From NCBI GenBank assembly GCA_964651325.1, contig CAZYXP010000047.1, positions 1 through 20,450 of the forward strand: a stretch of DNA of 20,450 bases. Direction: 5' to 3'. Positions 20,446-20,450 of this stretch are shown here, in pieces. Source of the stretch: JADFOB01 sp964651325 (lineage in GTDB: Bacteria; Planctomycetota; Phycisphaerae; UBA1845). A model generated the notes under the pieces. It ran no database searches, had not been told where the DNA came from, and was given only the letters and a program-made list of their open reading frames with translations. A program made the position numbers and the translations under genes. The stretch's first letter is position 1. Every line of letters starts with the position of its first letter.

Positions 20446-20450
20446 GACCT

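Noticed and set aside
1..20450. tRNA or rRNA genes, CRISPR arrays, insertion sequences, phage genes, attachment sites.
   Set aside because: None seen: no regularly spaced repeats, no transposase or integrase reading frame, no cloverleaf or rRNA-like stretch. The array therefore does not look like a recent mobile island from this window alone.

Overview
This is a GC-rich (roughly 60%) bacterial window from a scaffolded draft assembly. Protein style suggests an uncultured member of the Planctomycetota, possibly Phycisphaerae-like: many large exported proteins with K/E-rich insertions, secreted amidohydrolase paralogues, TTG starts, and little housekeeping content. The taxon is an inference, because there is no rRNA or marker good enough to fix it. 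Apart from the first gene, every gene reads on the minus strand.

Layout from left to right: (1) the 3' part of a GT-B family 4 glycosyltransferase (+), which carries an in-frame insertion of about 180 bp containing a dispersed palindromic repeat; (2) a convergent AlkD-like DNA glycosylase gene with its own candidate promoter; (3) a 12.9-kb minus-strand block, 14955 down to 2051, of eight consecutive exported amidohydrolase-fold proteins (called A to H here in order of transcription), most of them translationally coupled by ATGA, TTGA or TGATG overlaps; (4) about 500 bp without a gene, relatively AT-rich, probably holding the operon promoter; (5) scpB, a chromosome-segregation protein; (6) a 100-N scaffold gap flanked by the same 55 bases on both sides, so probably not a real gap; (7) a small predicted lipoprotein of unknown function; (8) a 970-residue ABC transporter permease with two FtsX domains, whose ATPase is not in the window.

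The amidohydrolase array is the main point of interest. The eight genes encode nine amidohydrolase-like domains (E is a tandem fusion). All keep the fold's N-terminal strands and the C-terminal 'RVGSL-x-G-x-DADLV' segment, but only gene F keeps a full metal-site set (HxH, Lys, His, His, Asp). In the other eight domains the HxH pair reads WxA, RxQ, NxS, HxA, AxE, RxH, RxR or SxG, and the later His and Asp ligands are mostly gone. This looks like one catalytic hydrolase expressed with seven exported pseudoenzyme partners. The partners also carry unusual insertions: a Cys/His cluster in C, a beta-rich domain in E, long K/E-rich stretches in A and G, and an acidic tail in D. What the group does is unknown.

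A second theme is a 26-bp imperfect palindrome, with four near-identical copies and one degenerate relative. Four of the five lie within about 75 nt downstream of a stop codon in the same orientation relative to the gene, which suggests a role at mRNA 3' ends. The fifth sits inside the glycosyltransferase gene.
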